Below the pieces are notes generated by a model that was not told the origin of the DNA, did no database searches, and saw nothing but the letters and a program-made list of their open reading frames with translations. From contig NYTO01000112.1 of NCBI GenBank assembly GCA_002683535.1, positions 4,270 to 11,837 on the forward strand: a stretch of 7,568 nucleotides of DNA, written 5' to 3'. Positions within the stretch are counted from its first letter, which is position 1; each line of letters starts with the position of its first letter. This document shows, piece by piece, positions 6,983 through 7,568 of this stretch. The translations under genes were made by a program, and so were the position numbers. The DNA is from SAR116 cluster bacterium. Its GTDB lineage: Bacteria; Pseudomonadota; Alphaproteobacteria; Puniceispirillales; Puniceispirillaceae.

Positions 6983-7018
6983 CAACTGTTCTGCAAATAA
7001 GCCGATGTGGTAGCTGCC

Positions 7019-7568
7019 ATGTTTGATTTGATTGCGTTTACAATTATCCGAACTTTTATCGCCAAGGGCACCTTGCGTATAAGCCTTGCTGATCGGCCGC
7101 CAGTTACGCTGATCGGGCCGGCACCCGGTCCGCAGGCCAGCATTCATGTCCATGATCGCCGCACCCTGTGGCGCCTTGTCATGATTCCCGACCTTGCCTT
7201 TGGCGAGGCCTATATGGATGGGCGACTGACCGTGCCTGCCGATGGTCTGGATTCGCTGGTCGATCTGTTAATGACAAACAGCGAAAGCTGGGCCCGACAC
7301 TGGGCGGGGCGCACCACATTGTCGATTGTCAATTTTCTGGCCGTGTTGCGGCACTGGAACCCGCGCAAAAGTCGCGGCGCAATGTGGCGCATCACTACGA
7401 TCTGTCGGACGCGCTTTTCGATACCTTTCTGGACCCGTGGCGGCAGTATAGCTGTGCCTATTTTCATGACCCGGACGAGTCGCTGGACAATGCACAGGTC
7501 AACAAGCTGGCACGTCTTGCCGCAAAGCTGGACTTGCAGGCAGGTGACAATATTCTGGATATCGGGTG
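7019..7568 (+). CDS. cfa: Cyclopropane-fatty-acyl-phospholipid synthase-like protein, frameshifted and partial at the 3' side
   Basis: CFA synthase is a SAM-dependent enzyme that adds a methylene bridge to unsaturated acyl chains of membrane phospholipids. From the ATG at 7019 the frame reads MFDLIAFTIIRTF, then family-like LAFGEAYMDGRLTV, and reaches LRHWNPRK near residue 117. There the homology jumps to the frame one base earlier: from about 7372 it reads SRRNVAHHYDLSD, then QYSCAYF, and ends at ILDIG, the start of the SAM-binding motif, where the window stops. One extra A in the A4 run at 7367-7370 would give a continuous protein (K-K-S-R-R-N-V). So there is either a true one-base deletion, which would make this a pseudogene, or a sequencing/assembly error. 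Without the shift the first frame continues to the window end as unrelated sequence. No strong ribosome-binding site precedes 7019; a GTG at 7007 is an in-frame alternative start. Confidence 0.85.
   Translation, partial: MFDLIAFTIIRTFIAKGTLRISLADRPPVTLIGPAPGPQASIHVHDRRTLWRLVMIPDLAFGEAYMDGRLTVPADGLDSLVDLLMTNSESWARHWAGRTTLSIVNFLAVLRHWNPRKSRGAMWRITTICRTRFSIPFWTRGGSIAVPIFMTRTSRWTMHRSTSWHVLPQSWTCRQVTIFWISG

Larger units (their letters stand above)
6780..7018. other. Divergent intergenic region between mnmC and the cfa-like gene
   Basis: This 239-base spacer must hold the start signals for mnmC (leftward) and the cfa-like gene (rightward). It is visibly more AT-rich than its neighbours between about 6870 and 7000. 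It contains a 17-bp tandem array (6890-6954), an imperfect stem-loop next to mnmC (6801-6824), and two perfect short palindromes: GATTAATC (6842-6849) and AATCCGGATT (6973-6982). I found no strong -35/-10 pair in either direction. For mnmC, TTAAAC in the repeat and TATTAG (minus strand) are a loose match only. No convincing gene lies within it. Confidence 0.6.

Noticed and set aside
6953..7153. 66-codon minus-strand open frame near the cfa-like start
   Set aside because: It runs antisense to the recognisable N-terminus of the CFA-synthase-like protein and has no likeness to a known family.
7361..7380. Programmed ribosomal frameshifting in the cfa-like gene
   Set aside because: The site is C-AAA-AGT, which does not fit an X-XXY-YYZ slippery heptamer for a -1 shift, and I know of no recoding in this family. 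A lost A is simpler.

Overview
The window looks like ordinary chromosome from an alphaproteobacterium of moderately high GC. The reasons are the gene order (an MlaF-type ABC ATPase, radA, cvpA, purF, then a short-chain dehydrogenase), the cluster-ligating, propeptide type of PurF, the fused two-domain MnmC, and an alphaproteobacterial-looking N-terminus on a cyclopropane-fatty-acid-synthase-like protein. Nothing in the sequence fixes the order or family. No rRNA, tRNA, CRISPR array, transposase or phage gene is visible.

Layout. Positions 1-4908 (+ strand) form a tightly packed gene run. It begins with the 3' part of an MlaF-like ATPase, whose stop overlaps the radA start by one base (TGATG). 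radA is followed by cvpA after 43 bases that are bridged by a 16-codon mini-ORF. cvpA is followed by purF after about 140 bases, a gap that may hold a weak promoter. The purF stop overlaps the start of an SDR oxidoreductase by one base. On the - strand, mnmC (4914-6779) converges on the SDR gene with only 5 bases between the stop codons, and a perfect small hairpin covers the junction. Positions 6780-7018 are a divergent, AT-richer spacer with three and a part copies of a 17-bp tandem repeat. From 7019 to the window edge runs a + strand cyclopropane-fatty-acyl-phospholipid synthase-like gene. It is interrupted by an apparent one-base deletion at an A4 run near 7367-7370 and is cut off at the window end.

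How the genes relate. MlaF (phospholipid trafficking) and the CFA-synthase-like protein (fatty-acid modification in phospholipids) both concern membrane lipids. RadA acts in recombination, PurF commits PRPP to purine synthesis, and MnmC finishes the wobble-uridine modification of tRNA. The cvpA-purF pairing is a known conserved one. I see no new multi-gene system here. The parts most worth a second look are the 17-bp repeat array in the divergent spacer, the frameshift in the cfa-like gene, and the mini-ORF linking radA to cvpA.
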